DNA from: Pseudomonas ceruminis
GTDB lineage: Bacteria > Pseudomonadota > Gammaproteobacteria > Pseudomonadales > Pseudomonadaceae
DNA length: 64,000 nt
Reading direction: 5' to 3'
Assembly (NCBI RefSeq): GCF_021602025.1
Contig: NZ_BQHW01000024.1
Location: 44,061-108,060, forward strand
The stretch's first letter is position 1. Every line of letters begins with the position of its first letter. Of this stretch, positions 53,325 through 63,871 are shown in pieces. Position numbers and translations under genes: made by a program. The notes beneath the pieces were generated by a model. It ran no database searches, had not been told where the DNA came from, and saw only the letters and a list, made by a program, of their open reading frames with translations.

Positions 53325-55106
53325 TTATAGACCCAGTTGCCCGCGCACGCGCGCAAGGATCTGCGCAAATTCGCCGGCGTTTATCTCGCCAATCACCCGA
53401 TCGGTGGTCATTTCGCTGCCGTTCGGGGCAAAGAACAGCAGCGCCGGCGGGCCGAACAACTGGTAGCGATCGAGCAGGGTGCGTTGTTCGGCACTGCTTT
53501 GAGTGATGTCGAAACGCAGCAGTCTGAACGCACTCAGCTGGGGTTGGACCTCGGCGGCATTGAGCACCTCGTGCTCTATCACTTTGCAACTGATGCACCA
53601 GTCGGCGTACCAGTCCAGCAACACCGGTTGGCCGGCGGCTTTAGCCTGCGCCAGGGCCGCGTCCAGCTCAGCCGGTGTAGTGATTGTGTGCCAGGCATCC
53701 GCGCTGGCCGCGGGGCTGCCAACGCGTGCTGCAGGCGCGGGGGCAGGCAGTGGGCGCAGGGGGTCGCCTTGGCCATTCAGAGCGCCATACCAGCAGGCCA
53801 GCGCATACACCAGCAGGGCCAGGCCCAGCAGTTGCGCGAGGCGTTGGCGTGGCGACTTGACCACGAACTCAAGGGCACCCAGGAACAGCGCCACGCCAGC
53901 GCTGAGAAAACCCACCAGCACCAGGGTCGCCGGCCCTGGCAGTACGCGGCTGAGCAAGCCGATCGCCAGGCCCAGCAGCAGTACCCCGATGGCGTTCTTC
54001 ACAGTGTTCAGCCACGGGCCGCTCTTGGGCAGCCAGGCCGCGCCACCGGTGGCCACCAGCAGCAATGGCGCACCCATGCCCAGGCCCAGTGCGAACAGCT
54101 TGAGCGCACCGCCCAAGGCATCGCCGCTGGCGCTGATGTACAGCAAGGCGCCGGCCAGAGGTGCCGACACGCAGGGTGAAACCAGTAGGCTGGACAGCAC
54201 GCCCAGCACTGCCGCACCCAGCAGCGAACCGCCCTTGGTACGGTTGGCCAGCTTGTCCAGGCGGTTGCTCAAGGCCTGTGGCAGTTTGAGTTCGAACAGG
54301 CCGAACATGGCCAGTGCAAACAGCACGAAGAACAGCGCGAACGGCACCAGCACCCAGGCCGACTGCAGCCGGGCCTGCAGGTTCAGGCCGGCGCCGAACA
54401 GGCCCATCAGTGCGCCCAGCACGGCAAAGCTGGCGGCCATGGGCATTACGTAGGCCAATGAGAGCGCCAGTCCGCGCAACCCGCCGACCTGGCCGCGCAA
54501 GACCACGCCAGAGAGGATCGGCAGCATCGGCAGCACGCACGGGGTGAAGGTCAGGCCGACCCCGGCAAGGAAGAACAGCAGCAACGACTTCCAGCGCCAG
54601 CCGTGTTCGTCGCCCTCTGCAGGGGCGCCAGCAGCGGGGCCACCTTCGCCATCGATGCTCAGGCGCTCGGTTTGCGGCGGGTAGCACAGGCCCTTGTCAG
54701 CGCAGCCCTGATAGCCCACCAGCAAGGTGAAAGCGCGGGCATCGGTGCGTGGCAGTTCAATGTCGACCACGCCGTGGTACACCTCGACGTCGCCGAAGAA
54801 TTCATCGTGCTTGGCCTCGCCCTTGGGAATGTTCGGCGCGCCCACGGCGATGCCGGCAGGCTCAGTACTGAACTGGAAGCGATGGCGGTAGAGGTAATAG
54901 CCGTCGGTAGCGACGAAGCGCAGTTTGATGCTCTGGGCATTGGCCTCGATCAGGCTGAGCTTGAACGCTTCGCGTACCGGCAAGAAGTCGGCGTTGCTGG
55001 ACAGCGAGGCGGCGCCGAGGGTGGCGCTGGGGCGGTTGTCGAGCAGGCCCGTGGCGAAGGCCGGGCTGGCCAGCAGCAGGAACAGCAGGAAAAACAGGCG
55101 GCGCAT
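53325..55106 (-). CDS. dsbD: Thiol:disulfide interchange protein DsbD
   Basis: A 593-residue three-domain protein: signal peptide (1-19), N-terminal immunoglobulin-like domain with Cys pair in 'GYQGCADKGLCYPP' (about 130-143), eight membrane helices (about 175-445) with 'FTPCVLP' and 'SPCVSAPL', and a C-terminal thioredoxin domain with 'DWYADWCISCKVIE'. It moves electrons from cytoplasmic thioredoxin to periplasmic isomerases and cytochrome c maturation. ATG 55106 begins the signal peptide. Confidence 0.95.
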   Translation of the reverse strand: MRRLFFLLFLLLASPAFATGLLDNRPSATLGAASLSSNADFLPVREAFKLSLIEANAQSIKLRFVATDGYYLYRHRFQFSTEPAGIAVGAPNIPKGEAKHDEFFGDVEVYHGVVDIELPRTDARAFTLLVGYQGCADKGLCYPPQTERLSIDGEGGPAAGAPAEGDEHGWRWKSLLLFFLAGVGLTFTPCVLPMLPILSGVVLRGQVGGLRGLALSLAYVMPMAASFAVLGALMGLFGAGLNLQARLQSAWVLVPFALFFVLFALAMFGLFELKLPQALSNRLDKLANRTKGGSLLGAAVLGVLSSLLVSPCVSAPLAGALLYISASGDALGGALKLFALGLGMGAPLLLVATGGAAWLPKSGPWLNTVKNAIGVLLLGLAIGLLSRVLPGPATLVLVGFLSAGVALFLGALEFVVKSPRQRLAQLLGLALLVYALACWYGALNGQGDPLRPLPAPAPAARVGSPAASADAWHTITTPAELDAALAQAKAAGQPVLLDWYADWCISCKVIEHEVLNAAEVQPQLSAFRLLRFDITQSSAEQRTLLDRYQLFGPPALLFFAPNGSEMTTDRVIGEINAGEFAQILARVRGQLGL

Positions 55107-55243
55107 GGCGGACTCGCGAGGTGGAACGTGGCGGGCATGATAACGGAGTTGGCGGGGGTTGGGAGAGTGCGGGGAAGCAGAGCGACACATGGCCGCTGCC
55201 GGCTCCCACAGGCACCTCTTCCTGTGGAAGCGGGCGCTGAGTG

Positions 55244-57205
55244 TCAGACCCTGAAGGCCCGCACAGCGCGGTTCAGTTCACCCCCCAACCCCAGCAACTG
55301 CTCGCCTTGCTCGCGCCCTTCGCCAATGCGCTGCAGGTTGTCCTCGCCCAACGCGTGAATCCGCTCGCTGTGGTCACGGATCTCACTCACCGCGCCACTC
55401 TGTTGCGCCGTGACATCGGCGATGCGCACCGCGGTGTCGGCAATGGTGCGAATTGCGCTGACAATTTCATCCAGCGCACCATCAGCAGCTTGGGCCTGGT
55501 TGGCAGTGGCTTCGGCATGTTCGAGCTGGGCGCGCATGCCCGCCACCGATTCTCGCGCAGCCTGCTGCAGGCGGTCGATCAGGGCCTGGATCTCGCCCGT
55601 CGCCCCGGTGGTGCGTTGCGCCAGCGAGCGCACCTCGTCGGCCACCACGGCAAAACCACGGCCCATCTCGCCGGCCCGGGCCGCTTCGATGGCGGCGTTC
55701 AAGGCCAGCAGGTTGGTTTGCTCGGCAATCGAGCGGATCACCGTCAGTACCCCGCCAATGGTCGCCGACTCCTCGGCCAGCTGTTCGATCATGCGGGCAT
55801 TGCCCTGCACCTCATCGACCAGTGCCCGCAACCCTGACAAGCTCTGGCCGATCACGGCCTGGCCCTGTTCCACGGCACGCCCGGCATCACGGCTGGCATC
55901 GGCAGCAGCGCTGGCATCGCCGGCCACCTGCTGGATGGTGGCTTCCAGTTCGCCCAGGGCATCGCGAATCTGCCCAGTGTCACCGGCCTGGCGCTCGGCG
56001 CCATCGTGCAGCGCGGCGCTCATGCCCGCCAAGGCGTGGCTGCTACCGGCAACCTGCTCGGCGTTGTGACGGATGGTGCCGACCAGTTCCACCAGGTACT
56101 GGCGCAGGCGGTTGAGCGATTCCTGGATATCACGCAGTTCACGGTTGGTCTTGCCCAAGGCGATAGGCCTGGCGAAATCCCCCTCGGCCCAGCTCGACAG
56201 GGCAGGGGCCAGCCCCGTCAATGTACGCGCCAGGCGCCGCTGCAAGGTGTCGATCAGCAGGGCGATCAGCAAGATCAGGCCAATCATCAGCCCCTGCATG
56301 ATGCGCACTTCATTGGCGATTTTGCCGTGCTGGGCACGCACCTCGGGCTCCAGGCCGGAAATGGCCTGCTGCACGGCCTCAAGGCGCTCATTGGTGCTGG
56401 CCGCCAAGGCACTGCGTTGCTCGATCTGTTCGCGGGTGCGCTGCAGCTCGGCGGGGTAGCGGTTGAGCAGGCTTTGCAAGTCGCGCTTGAGGTTGATGGC
56501 AACGTCTTCCTGCTGCTCGCTGGCCTGGGTTTCCAGGCCCATCAAGGCGGCGAAATCATCGGCGTTGGACTCGGCGGCGCGGGTCACGCCCAGCAGTGGC
56601 AGGCCGTCGATGAGCAGGGCCTGGGCGCGGATCAGATGCAGTTCGCGCTCTACTTCGTCGGCCAGCTCGGCGCGGCCACTGCTGACCAGCTTGTCGCGGG
56701 CCAGGGACAGGCGCCCAAGGTGGACGCTGGCATCGAGCACCGGCAGCAGGTAACGGTTGGCCTCGCTGCTGCCGCTATCGCGGGCGTAGGCGGCGAGCTG
56801 TTCGAAATTGGCGCCCAGCTCGCGCTCGGCCTGCAACAGCAGGGCTTGCGGGTCGCCGGCCAGCTTGCCGGCTGCCAGCAGTTCGTTGGCGGTGAAGGTT
56901 TGCAAAGTGTCCAGGCTCGGGCGCACGTTATCGGCGAGCTCGGCGGGCAACTCGGCCAAGGCCGCTTGCAACTGTTGGTTGGCCTCCATGGCCGCGGCAT
57001 GGCGCAAGGCGTCGCCGCTGCCCAGGTAGGTCTGGACATTGCGCGCTGTCTGGTTCTGGAACTGCTGCGACAGGCTCAGGTAGCGCTCCATCAGTTGATA
57101 GGGGCGTTCCAGGGCGCGTTGCGACCACCACAGGGTCGTGGCCAAGGCGATACAGACGGTCACCAGCAACAGTGTGTTGAAATTGGTCAGCCACTTCAGG
57201 CGCAT
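55244..57205 (-). CDS. Methyl-accepting chemotaxis protein (CtpL-like position)
   Basis: A 653-residue chemoreceptor: TM1 (about 10-28), a long all-helical periplasmic ligand domain (30-300), TM2 (about 305-325), HAMP, and the cytoplasmic signalling domain with the tip '[20 protein letters not shown]'. The ligand domain is helical-bundle type, so the ligand is not readable. Its place between dsbD and the GcbA gene equals that of ctpL in P. aeruginosa, a phosphate-taxis receptor; orthology is inferred from order only. Confidence 0.9.
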   Translation of the reverse strand: MRLKWLTNFNTLLLVTVCIALATTLWWSQRALERPYQLMERYLSLSQQFQNQTARNVQTYLGSGDALRHAAAMEANQQLQAALAELPAELADNVRPSLDTLQTFTANELLAAGKLAGDPQALLLQAERELGANFEQLAAYARDSGSSEANRYLLPVLDASVHLGRLSLARDKLVSSGRAELADEVERELHLIRAQALLIDGLPLLGVTRAAESNADDFAALMGLETQASEQQEDVAINLKRDLQSLLNRYPAELQRTREQIEQRSALAASTNERLEAVQQAISGLEPEVRAQHGKIANEVRIMQGLMIGLILLIALLIDTLQRRLARTLTGLAPALSSWAEGDFARPIALGKTNRELRDIQESLNRLRQYLVELVGTIRHNAEQVAGSSHALAGMSAALHDGAERQAGDTGQIRDALGELEATIQQVAGDASAAADASRDAGRAVEQGQAVIGQSLSGLRALVDEVQGNARMIEQLAEESATIGGVLTVIRSIAEQTNLLALNAAIEAARAGEMGRGFAVVADEVRSLAQRTTGATGEIQALIDRLQQAARESVAGMRAQLEHAEATANQAQAADGALDEIVSAIRTIADTAVRIADVTAQQSGAVSEIRDHSERIHALGEDNLQRIGEGREQGEQLLGLGGELNRAVRAFRV

Positions 57206-57348
57206 AGCCGCGAACTTCCTGCGGGGAGTGGAGAGGTAGGTGCCTGAAGTTATTGCGGTTTTGTGACGAGGTGATGACGACAGCAGGGGGTTCGCTAAAA
57301 AAGTGGCACTGTGCCGCTAGTTAACAGGTTTCACGGGCCGCTGAGGGC

Positions 57349-58728
57349 CTAGGGCTCGACCCGCACCACGCAATTACGTCCCGCGTGCTTGGCCCGATAC
57401 AGCGCCTCGTCAGCCGTGCTGGCCATGGTCAAGGCGTCCAGCTCATCGTCCAGCTGCACCACCCCGGCACTGAACGTGCAGCGCAGGTCGCAGGGTTGCG
57501 CTGGATAAAGAATCTCGGCAAAGCGCCGGCGGATTTCGTCCAGCACCTTGTGCGCGGCTTCCAGCGCGGTGTTGGGCATGACGATGGCAAATTCTTCGCC
57601 GCCGTAGCGGCCGATGAAGTCGGTCTTGCGCAGGCGCTGCTTGAGGAACAATGCCAGGCTCTTGATGACCCGGTCGCCCATGGGGTGTCCGTGGCGGTCA
57701 TTGATCTTCTTGAAATGGTCGATGTCGAGCATCGCAAAGCTCAGCGGCTGGCGTTCGCGGCGGGCGCGGAAACTGCAGTCTTCGAGCAGTTGCAGGATAT
57801 GGGTGTGGTTGTAAAGCCCGGTCAGGCTGTCGCGCACCATGCGTGATTTGAGATGGCGGGCGCGGGCGGCGCGATTGCGCACGGTGGTGACCAGGTGGCG
57901 TGAGCGGATCGGTTTGGTGAGAAAGTCATCACCGCCTTCGCTCATCGCATCGAGCTGCTTGTCCAGGTCGTCTTCGGCAGACAGGTAGATGATCGGCACG
58001 CTGACGTAGCGGTCGTTGTGGCGTATCACCTTGGCCAGTTCCGGGCCTGAGCAGGCGGGCATGTACAGGTCGAGGATGATCAGGTCGGGCTGGAAGTCCG
58101 CCAGCTCGGCCATGGTGCGGATAGGGTCGGTAAGGCTGCGGGTGATCATCCCGGCATTACCCAGCACGCGCTCGGTATGCAAGGCCTGGGTGCGTGAGTC
58201 GTCGATGATCAGCACCCGCAGGGGCTCGTGCTCGGTGGTGCTGGTCATGATCTCGAGCTTTTCCAGCAGGCTGGAGGCTTCCAGCGTGCCGGTGAGAAAG
58301 GCCTGCCCCCCGGCGCGCACGGCAGCCAGGCGGGTCGGTGTGTCGGCTTCGTGGTGGCTGAAAAACAGCAGCGGGATAGGCCGTTCCAGGCCCAGTTGCG
58401 CCTGCGCCGCCAGGTGCATGCCGCGCCCCGGGCCGCTGAAGTCGACATCCATGACGATGGCCGACGGCGCCTGTTCGGCCACGGCGTCCAGAGCCGTTGC
58501 GGCATCGAACAGCGGCTGCGCGCTCAGGCCGAAAAACTCCAGCTGCTGGGCTAGCCGCTCTGCACGCTCATGATCCCGCAGCAGCAGGTACACCGGCTTG
58601 CGGGCAGGTGGCAGCGCCAGCTGATCGAGTAGATCGCCCTTGCGCAGGCTGGTGCGCGACAGGCGTTGCAGCAGGTGATCGAGTTCCTGCTTGAGGCGCT
58701 CTTGGCTCGGCTCAGCGGCTTGGGTCAT
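57349..58728 (-). CDS. gcbA: Diguanylate cyclase GcbA with two receiver domains
   Basis: A 459-residue protein: REC-like domain 1 (about 45-160), REC domain 2 (168-290, phosphoacceptor Asp220 and 'DDFLTKPI') and a GGDEF domain (295-459) with GGEEF at 376-380 and the inhibitory RxxD site (RKTD, 367-370). It makes cyclic di-GMP. Domain 1 lacks the conserved Lys (TG instead of KP after 'AFL'), so only REC2 seems phosphorylatable. GcbA promotes attachment in pseudomonads. It is divergent from the DUF2333 gene. Confidence 0.9.
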   Translation of the reverse strand: MTQAAEPSQERLKQELDHLLQRLSRTSLRKGDLLDQLALPPARKPVYLLLRDHERAERLAQQLEFFGLSAQPLFDAATALDAVAEQAPSAIVMDVDFSGPGRGMHLAAQAQLGLERPIPLLFFSHHEADTPTRLAAVRAGGQAFLTGTLEASSLLEKLEIMTSTTEHEPLRVLIIDDSRTQALHTERVLGNAGMITRSLTDPIRTMAELADFQPDLIILDLYMPACSGPELAKVIRHNDRYVSVPIIYLSAEDDLDKQLDAMSEGGDDFLTKPIRSRHLVTTVRNRAARARHLKSRMVRDSLTGLYNHTHILQLLEDCSFRARRERQPLSFAMLDIDHFKKINDRHGHPMGDRVIKSLALFLKQRLRKTDFIGRYGGEEFAIVMPNTALEAAHKVLDEIRRRFAEILYPAQPCDLRCTFSAGVVQLDDELDALTMASTADEALYRAKHAGRNCVVRVEP

Positions 58729-58975
58729 GTCCTGACTACTTATAGGTGGGGAGGTGCAGGTGCGATGATGGCTCTATGCTAGCAGCTCTTTTCAGGCGTG
58801 CGAGCACCCCGCGTCAACAAAGCGTTTAAAACGATTATTCAGTTACTGACTCATTGGTCGCTTATGCGTATGGCGGCGTCTGCTTTATAGTGCAAGCACG
58901 CGGGCTTGCCGTGGCACCCTGGCGCTGGCCTGTGGTCAAAGCCCTGAACCGTCGTGACTGATTAAGGACAAAGCC

Positions 58976-60043
58976 ATGCTGGATTGGAAAAACCGTGAGG
59001 CCAAAGCCGAGCCCCGCGAGCGTGTCGACGGCCGAGGCGCTGCTGCCCGTAGCTACCTGGGTGGCCTCTGGAGCCGCGCGCTGGGGACGTTGATCGGGCT
59101 GTACCTGCTGGTCTGTATCGGCTTGGGCTGGTACTGGAGCCAGGAGCCGGCGTTGTTCCCGGTGCAGCAGAATGCCCAGGCCGCTGCCGAGCGCAATGGC
59201 CAGCAGATGGTGGTCGGCTATACCACCATCGAAACCCTCAAGACCGTGGCCGGTACGCTGCTGAACAAGCCAGGTGGCTACATCTCCAACGACCGTTTCC
59301 CGCCAGGGCTGTGGATGGACAACATGCCCAGCTGGGAATACGGCGTGCTGGTCCAGGTGCGTGACCTGTCCCGCGCCCTGCGCAAGGACTTCGCCCGCTC
59401 GCAGTCGCAGTCCACCGAAGATGCTGACTTGGCCAAAGCCGAGCCGCGCTTCAACTTCGACAACAAAAGCTGGATTCTGCCGTCCAGCGAATCGGAGTTC
59501 GAAGAGGGCATCAAGTCGCTGTCGCGCTACCAGACTCGCCTGGCAGCGGGTGACAAGGGCGCCATCTTCTATACCCGCGCCGATAACCTGAACAACTGGC
59601 TGGGCGATGTCGCCACTCGCCTGGGCTCACTGTCCCAGCGCCTGTCGGCCAGCGTTGGCCGGGTCAAGCTCAACACCACCCTCAAGACCGAGTCGGTCGT
59701 GGCCGGTCAGGCGCCGCAGGTGGACGAGGAGTTGGTAGAGACCCCGTGGCTGCAGATCGACAACGTGTTCTACGAGGCCCGTGGCCAGGCCTGGGCGCTG
59801 TCGCACCTGCTGCGTGCCATCGAGGTCGACTTCGCCGACGTGCTGGCGAAGAAGAACGCCACAGTCAGCGTGCGTCAGATCATCCGTGAGCTGGAAGCCT
59901 CGCAAGAGCCGCTGTGGAGCCCGATGGTGCTCAATGGTAGCGGCTTTGGCATGTGGGCCAACCACTCGCTGGTCATGGCCAACTATATCTCCCGGGCCAA
60001 CGCCGCGGTCATCGACCTGCGTCAGCTGCTGTCGCAGGGTTGA
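58976..60043 (+). CDS. DUF2333 membrane-anchored protein
   Basis: A 355-residue protein with one membrane helix (about 35-55, 'LGTLIGLYLLVCIGLGWYWS') and a long periplasmic part, conserved 'GGYISNDRFPPGLWMDNMPS' segment typical of DUF2333. Function unknown. The 247-base upstream gap (58729-58975), divergent from gcbA, contains an 11-base palindrome CGTTTAAAACG and a -10-like TATAGT, with no assigned regulator. Confidence 0.88.
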   Translation: MLDWKNREAKAEPRERVDGRGAAARSYLGGLWSRALGTLIGLYLLVCIGLGWYWSQEPALFPVQQNAQAAAERNGQQMVVGYTTIETLKTVAGTLLNKPGGYISNDRFPPGLWMDNMPSWEYGVLVQVRDLSRALRKDFARSQSQSTEDADLAKAEPRFNFDNKSWILPSSESEFEEGIKSLSRYQTRLAAGDKGAIFYTRADNLNNWLGDVATRLGSLSQRLSASVGRVKLNTTLKTESVVAGQAPQVDEELVETPWLQIDNVFYEARGQAWALSHLLRAIEVDFADVLAKKNATVSVRQIIRELEASQEPLWSPMVLNGSGFGMWANHSLVMANYISRANAAVIDLRQLLSQG

Positions 60044-60045
60044 GC

Positions 60046-60579
60046 ATGGTCATCAGCCCCAACGAAGCCGCCCACCGGGCGGCTTCCGACCGCGAACTGG
60101 TCGCCTGGGTGGACGACGCCGACCAGGTGCTTGGCGCACTGCCCAGGGCCGAGCTCCGTGAGCGCGGCCTGATCGGTCGTTGCACGTTCATTCTGTTGTT
60201 CAACAGCGCCGGCGAGTTGTGCGTGCACCGGCGCACCTTGAGCAAGGCGCTGTATCCGGGTTATTGGGACGTGGCCGCTGGCGGCATGGTGGCGGCAGGT
60301 GAAGCGTACGCCGACTCCGCCGCCCGCGAGCTGGCCGAGGAGTTGGGAATTGAAGGTGTCTCGCTGCGGTTTCACGAGCGCTTCTATTTCGACCAGCCGG
60401 ATAACCGCTTGTGGTGCGCAGTGTATTCGGCGGTTTCCGATGCGCCGTTGCGGCTGCAGCCAGAGGAGGTGAGCGAAGCGCGTTTTGTCAGCCTCGCAGA
60501 GGTCGAAAATGATCGGCTTCTGCACCCCTACTGCCCAGATTCACTGGCCGCGCTGGAGCGCTACAAGGCAGTTCAGTAG
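60046..60579 (+). CDS. Nudix hydrolase
   Basis: A 177-residue Nudix protein. The Nudix box is complete: Gly80, Glu86, then REL-x-EE-x-G at 94-101. The N-terminal part (RGLIGRCTFILLFNSAGELC) and 'RRTLSKALYPGYWDVAAGG' resemble YfcD/Idi-type Nudix enzymes. Substrate unknown. ATG 60046 comes two bases after the DUF2333 stop, so the two genes are coupled; the 3' end overlaps the convergent gene by 7 bases. Confidence 0.92.
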   Translation: MVISPNEAAHRAASDRELVAWVDDADQVLGALPRAELRERGLIGRCTFILLFNSAGELCVHRRTLSKALYPGYWDVAAGGMVAAGEAYADSAARELAEELGIEGVSLRFHERFYFDQPDNRLWCAVYSAVSDAPLRLQPEEVSEARFVSLAEVENDRLLHPYCPDSLAALERYKAVQ

Positions 60580-61184
60580 TACGCGAACTGGTCGATCAGT
60601 TCAAGGCGCGGGACGCGAGTATTCGGCCAGAGCAACGCACCTGGGGCGATCACCGCGTTCGCGCCGATCTTACAGCCATCGCCTATCAATGCACCGAACT
60701 TGCACACCCCAGTGTCGATGACCGCCTGAGCGTGGCGAATCCTGATGACGGCGCCATCGAGCTCATTGCGGTAGTTGGCGATGATCGCGCCCGCTTCGAT
60801 ATTGACGTGCTCACCAATCAGCGAGTCGCCGACGAAGTTGAAGTGTGCCAACTTGCTCGAGCCGAGCATGAAACTGCTTTTCACCTCGCAGCTTGGTCCG
60901 ACAATGCAGCCGCCGCCAATGTAGACCCCGCCTCGCAGGTAGGCGCCTGCCGCCACGAAGGCCCCCGGGCCGATGATGATTGCCCCTTTCAACACCGCAC
61001 CGGGCTCGACGATGGCGGTTTCATGGATGGCGCAGTCACCTTGGCGCCGATAACCGGCATCGAGCCGCGCCATCATGCCCAGGACGTGCTGTTCACACGC
61101 CTGGGTGACCTGCCAGGCGGCGGGCTCAGATACGCCCAGTTCGGGCCAGCGGGCAATGAACGCGCTGATTTCGGGGATCGCCAT
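60573..61184 (-). CDS. Left-handed beta-helix (hexapeptide-repeat) protein
   Basis: A 203-residue protein built of hexapeptide repeats (about 55-190, 'AIVEPGAVLKGAIIIGPGAF' and similar) after a helical N-terminus. This matches the C-terminal LbH part of GlmU or similar nucleotidyltransferases without the pyrophosphorylase domain. It is likely a trimer; an acyltransferase activity is possible but the catalytic residue is not evident. ATG 61184 is used; GTG 61190 is also well placed after GAGGAC. Confidence 0.8.
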   Translation of the reverse strand: MAIPEISAFIARWPELGVSEPAAWQVTQACEQHVLGMMARLDAGYRRQGDCAIHETAIVEPGAVLKGAIIIGPGAFVAAGAYLRGGVYIGGGCIVGPSCEVKSSFMLGSSKLAHFNFVGDSLIGEHVNIEAGAIIANYRNELDGAVIRIRHAQAVIDTGVCKFGALIGDGCKIGANAVIAPGALLWPNTRVPRLELIDQFAYY

Positions 61185-61429
61185 GGGCACTTGTCCTCAA
61201 TGGAAGGCCCATCAGCTTGCACCATGAGGGTCGCGATGGGGCGGCCAAGTCGCAAATCATTCGCTAAATGGCGCATTCCAGTACTTAGCAACGGCGTGAT
61301 TTATCGTTAAACTGCGCGCCCTTTTCGGGCTGCCGCAAGTCTTGCAGCAGTAGCGCCGCCCCTGCCAGAGTGGGGCTTCGCGGTCGGCTCCCGCCGACCA
61401 GTTTTTGTCCTCAGCACCGAGGAACAAAA

Positions 61430-61801
61430 GTGGCCAAGAAAGCTTCTTCCTTCGCCGCCCTAGGCGGTCTCGTTTACTCCACCGATGCCGGTCGGCACTG
61501 CCCTGACTGTGGCCAGCCGGTGGACGCCTGCACATGCAAGCAACTGCTCATCCCCGAAGGCGATGGCATTGCCCGTGTGCGCCGTGAAAGCAAAGGCCGT
61601 GGCGGCAAGACCGTGACCACCGTCACCGGCGTGCCGCTGCCGCTCGACCAGCTCAAGGCGCTGGCCACCAACCTCAAGCGCCGTTGTGGTACCGGTGGCG
61701 CGCTGAAGGATGGGGTCATCGAAATCCAGGGCGACCATGTCGAGCTGCTGATCGATGAGCTGACTAAACAAGGTTTCAAGGCAAAGAAGTCCGGCGGCTG
61801 A
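61430..61801 (+). CDS. yciH: SUI1/eIF1-family translation factor YciH
   Basis: A 123-residue protein with a short N-terminus containing a CPDCGQPVDACTC Cys cluster and a C-terminal SUI1 domain ('RRESKGRGGKTVTTVTGVPL', 'ALKDGVIEIQGDHVELLIDE'). YciH affects fidelity of translation initiation and may repress translation under stress. Start GTG 61430 has GAGGAAC upstream. The 245-base gap before it shows no clear element. Confidence 0.92.
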   Translation: MAKKASSFAALGGLVYSTDAGRHCPDCGQPVDACTCKQLLIPEGDGIARVRRESKGRGGKTVTTVTGVPLPLDQLKALATNLKRRCGTGGALKDGVIEIQGDHVELLIDELTKQGFKAKKSGG

Positions 61802-61894
61802 TGCCGGTACGCGAATTTTGCCCAGCGCTTTCTAAACTCGTTGCCGTGGGCAGGGTCTACCCCTGACACGGACGAATCGTCATTTTCAGCTTTT

Positions 61895-61925
61895 ACACTG
61901 CGCCCGCCTCCTTGCGGGGCAGTGT
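61895..61925 (+). promoter_or_regulatory. GC-rich hairpin in the speA leader
   Basis: Outer arms ACACTGC (61895-61901) and GCAGTGT (61919-61925), with inner arms CCCGC/GCGGG and a 6-base loop, only one unpaired G. It is followed by 'cttcgactttt', so it may end yciH transcripts or attenuate speA. Confidence 0.55.
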
Positions 61926-61951
61926 CTTCGACTTTTCTATAGGGGACTTGA

Positions 61952-63865
61952 ATGTCCGTACGACGCACACGCAAAGACGATGGTAGCCAATGGACCGTGG
62001 CCGACAGCCGCAGTGTTTATGGCATCCGCCATTGGGGCGCTGGTTATTTCGCCATCAATGAAGCCGGGCGCGTCGAAGTGCGCCCCAACGGCCCGCAAAG
62101 TGCACCGATCGACCTGTTCGAACAGGTCGACGAGCTACGCCAGAGCGGCTTGTCGCTGCCGCTGCTGGTGCGCTTCCCTGACATCCTGCAGGACCGCGTG
62201 CGCCAACTGACCGGCGCTTTCGATGCCAATATCGCGCGCCTTGAGTACCAGAGCCAGTACACCGCCCTGTACCCGATCAAGGTCAACCAGCAGGAAGCGG
62301 TGGTGGAGAACATCATCGCCACGCAGAACGTGTCCATCGGTCTGGAAGCGGGCTCCAAGCCAGAGTTGCTGGCGGTGCTGGCGCTGGCGCCCAAGGGCGG
62401 CACCATCGTCTGCAACGGCTACAAGGATCGCGAGTTCATCCGCCTGGCGCTGATGGGCCAGAAGCTTGGCCACAACGTGTTCATCGTCATCGAAAAAGAG
62501 TCCGAGGTCGCCTTGGTGATCGATGAGGCGGCTGAGCTCAAGGTCAAGCCGCAGGTCGGCCTGCGCGTGCGCCTGTCGTCGCTGGCTTCGAGCAAATGGG
62601 CTGACACCGGTGGCGAGAAGTCCAAGTTCGGTTTGTCTGCCGCGCAGTTGATTTCCGTAGTGCAGCGCTTCCGTGACGCCGGCCTGGACCAGGGCATCCG
62701 CCTGCTGCACTTCCACATGGGCTCGCAGATCGCCAACCTGGCCGACTATCAACACGGCTTCAAGGAAGCCATCCGCTACTACGGTGAGCTGCGTGCGCTG
62801 GGCCTGCCGGTCGACCATATCGACGTGGGCGGTGGCCTGGGTGTGGACTACGACGGTACCCACTCGCGCAATGCCAGCTCGATCAACTACGACATGGACG
62901 ACTATGCCGGCGTGGTGGTGGGCATGCTCAAGGAGTTCTGCGACGCCCAGGGCCTGCCACACCCGCACATTTTCTCCGAAAGTGGCCGTTCCTTGACCGC
63001 GCACCACGCCATGCTGGTGATTCAGGTGACCGACGTCGAGAAACACAACGACGACGTGCCGACCATCGAAAACAAAGAGGCCCTGCCCGAGACCGTGCAG
63101 TGGCTGGCCGACCTGCTTGGCCCGACCGACATCGAGATGGTGACCGAGACCTACTGGCGCGCCACCCACTACATGGGCGACGTGGCGGCGCAGTACGCCG
63201 ATGGCAAGATCAGTCTGGCCGAGAAAGCCCTGGCAGAACAGTGCTACTTCGCCGTGTGCCGTCGCCTGCATAACTCGCTGAAGGCCCGCCAGCGTTCGCA
63301 CCGGCAAGTGCTGGACGAGCTGAACGACAAGCTTGCCGACAAGTACATCTGTAACTTCTCGGTGTTCCAGAGCCTGCCGGATACCTGGGCCATCGGCCAG
63401 GTGCTGCCGATCATTCCGCTGCACCGCCTGGACGAAGAGCCGATGCGCCGCGCGGTGCTGCAGGACCTGACCTGCGACTCCGACGGCAAAATCAACCAGT
63501 ACGTCGACGAGCAAAGCATCGAGACCAGCATGCCGGTGCATGCGGTCAACGAGGGCGAGGACTACCTGCTGGGCGTGTTCCTGGTCGGTGCCTACCAGGA
63601 AATCCTCGGCGACATGCACAACCTGTTCGGTGACACCGATTCGGTGAACATCTACCAGAACGCCGACGGCAGCGTGTACCACGCCGGTATTGAGACCCAC
63701 GACACCATCGAGGACATGCTGCGCTACGTGCACCTGTCGCCGGAGGAGTTGATGACCCACTACCGCGACAAAGTGGCCAGCGCCAAGATCAGCGCCCGCG
63801 AGCGCACCCAGTTCCTGGATGCGTTGCGCCTGGGGCTGACCCGGTCTTCGTACCTGTCTTCGTAA
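61952..63865 (+). CDS. speA: Biosynthetic arginine decarboxylase SpeA
   Basis: A 637-residue PLP-dependent fold III decarboxylase: Lys110 in 'LYPIKVNQQ', '[20 protein letters not shown]', the glycine-rich '[16 protein letters not shown]' and the late '[10 protein letters not shown]' with the catalytic Cys. It converts arginine to agmatine for putrescine synthesis. ATG 61952 has AGGGGAC upstream. It starts 150 bases after yciH. Confidence 0.97.
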   Translation: MSVRRTRKDDGSQWTVADSRSVYGIRHWGAGYFAINEAGRVEVRPNGPQSAPIDLFEQVDELRQSGLSLPLLVRFPDILQDRVRQLTGAFDANIARLEYQSQYTALYPIKVNQQEAVVENIIATQNVSIGLEAGSKPELLAVLALAPKGGTIVCNGYKDREFIRLALMGQKLGHNVFIVIEKESEVALVIDEAAELKVKPQVGLRVRLSSLASSKWADTGGEKSKFGLSAAQLISVVQRFRDAGLDQGIRLLHFHMGSQIANLADYQHGFKEAIRYYGELRALGLPVDHIDVGGGLGVDYDGTHSRNASSINYDMDDYAGVVVGMLKEFCDAQGLPHPHIFSESGRSLTAHHAMLVIQVTDVEKHNDDVPTIENKEALPETVQWLADLLGPTDIEMVTETYWRATHYMGDVAAQYADGKISLAEKALAEQCYFAVCRRLHNSLKARQRSHRQVLDELNDKLADKYICNFSVFQSLPDTWAIGQVLPIIPLHRLDEEPMRRAVLQDLTCDSDGKINQYVDEQSIETSMPVHAVNEGEDYLLGVFLVGAYQEILGDMHNLFGDTDSVNIYQNADGSVYHAGIETHDTIEDMLRYVHLSPEELMTHYRDKVASAKISARERTQFLDALRLGLTRSSYLSS

Positions 63866-63871
63866 TCGCCG

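Noticed and set aside
57300-57345. GGCAC-T-GTGCC palindrome with A/T-run as terminator of gcbA
   Set aside because: The possible stem is only about 4 pairs with a 3-base loop; too weak to claim.
58800-58900. CGTTTAAAACG palindrome as a PsrA or FadR operator
   Set aside because: The half-sites are in the opposite order to the usual GAAAC...GTTTC pattern, and no regulator is nearby.
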